Below, piece by piece: positions 63,947 to 64,000 of a stretch of DNA of 64,000 nucleotides. Below the pieces are notes generated by a model. The model did not search any database. It was not told the origin of the DNA and saw nothing but the letters and a program-made list of their open reading frames with translations. Position 1 is the first letter of the stretch; each line of letters begins with the position of its first letter. Position numbers and translations under genes: made by a program. The stretch is from JL08 sp963765555 (GTDB taxonomy: Bacteria > Pseudomonadota > Alphaproteobacteria > Rhodobacterales > Rhodobacteraceae), in assembly GCA_963765555.1 (NCBI GenBank), contig CAVXWX010000005.1, positions 251,780 through 315,779 of the forward strand, given 5' to 3'.

Positions 63947-64000
63947 GCGGGCGTAGCTCAGGGGTAGAGCATAACCTTGCCAAGGTTAGGGTCGGGCGTT
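63947..64000 (+). tRNA. tRNA-Gly(GCC), 3' end outside the window
   Basis: The first 54 bases are visible. The acceptor arm begins GCGGGCG, the D arm is GCTC-AGGGGTA-GAGC, and the anticodon arm TAACC-TTGCCAA-GGTTA gives anticodon GCC (glycine). The variable and T-arm start follows (GGGTC, GGGCGTT). The rest lies past 64000. Confidence 0.93.

Overview
The window looks like a chromosome segment of an alphaproteobacterium of the order Rhodobacterales (Roseobacter/Rhodobacter group). The reasons are the order of the division and cell-wall (dcw) cluster, GatB and CobS/CobT sequence types, two DUF2484 genes near murB, and three RNA signatures of this order: an UpsM-like leader in front of mraZ, a CcsR ('CCUCCUCCC') small-RNA locus, and a roseobacter-type intergenic palindrome. 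I cannot assign a genus. No phage, transposon, plasmid or CRISPR signature was seen. Layout. 1-5.4 kb: a truncated DUF3422 gene, pntAB transhydrogenase, an ICMT-like methyltransferase and an exported metallo-beta-lactamase-fold protein with a substituted metal motif. 5.5-8.9 kb: an SDR gene, then kynU, a GNAT gene and kynA, overlapping one another (tryptophan catabolism towards anthranilate, without a recognisable formamidase). 8.8-18.8 kb: a mixed housekeeping stretch (flavodoxin, glutamine-amidotransferase-like hydrolase, pepN, lytic transglycosylase, gatB, bolA, a J-domain protein). 19-21.9 kb: cobS-cobT, the chelatase subunits of aerobic cobalamin synthesis. 22-26.4 kb: M24 aminopeptidase, DUF427, ClC channel and a small secreted protein. 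26.5-52.7 kb: an almost complete dcw cluster on the minus strand, read from mraZ (52.7 kb) through rsmH, ftsL, ftsI, murE, murF, mraY, murD, ftsW, murG, murC, murB, ddl, ftsQ, ftsA and ftsZ, followed by lpxC, bamD and recN. An amino-acid permease with four small membrane-protein genes lies between murC and murB, and an opposite-strand flavoprotein lies between murD and ftsW. 52.7-55.9 kb is the most interesting part: the mraZ leader with an UpsM-like RNA and a distant MraZ-type operator, mrp, a tiny gene followed by two CcsR-like RNAs with four CCUCCUCCC hairpins, and a cobalamin riboswitch heading a single uncharacterised 91-residue gene. 55.9-64 kb: sulfotransferase, uvrD, an FMN alpha-hydroxy-acid dehydrogenase, pyruvate carboxylase and the start of tRNA-Gly(GCC). 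Data quality matters here. Five well-conserved genes (gatB, cobS, murE, rsmH, uvrD) are each split by one or more single-base indels (seven in total) while the remaining protein reads normally on both sides. Most are one extra base in a short homopolymer. Several of these genes are usually essential, so sequencing or assembly error is the most economical explanation; they are annotated as single genes with the break positions given.
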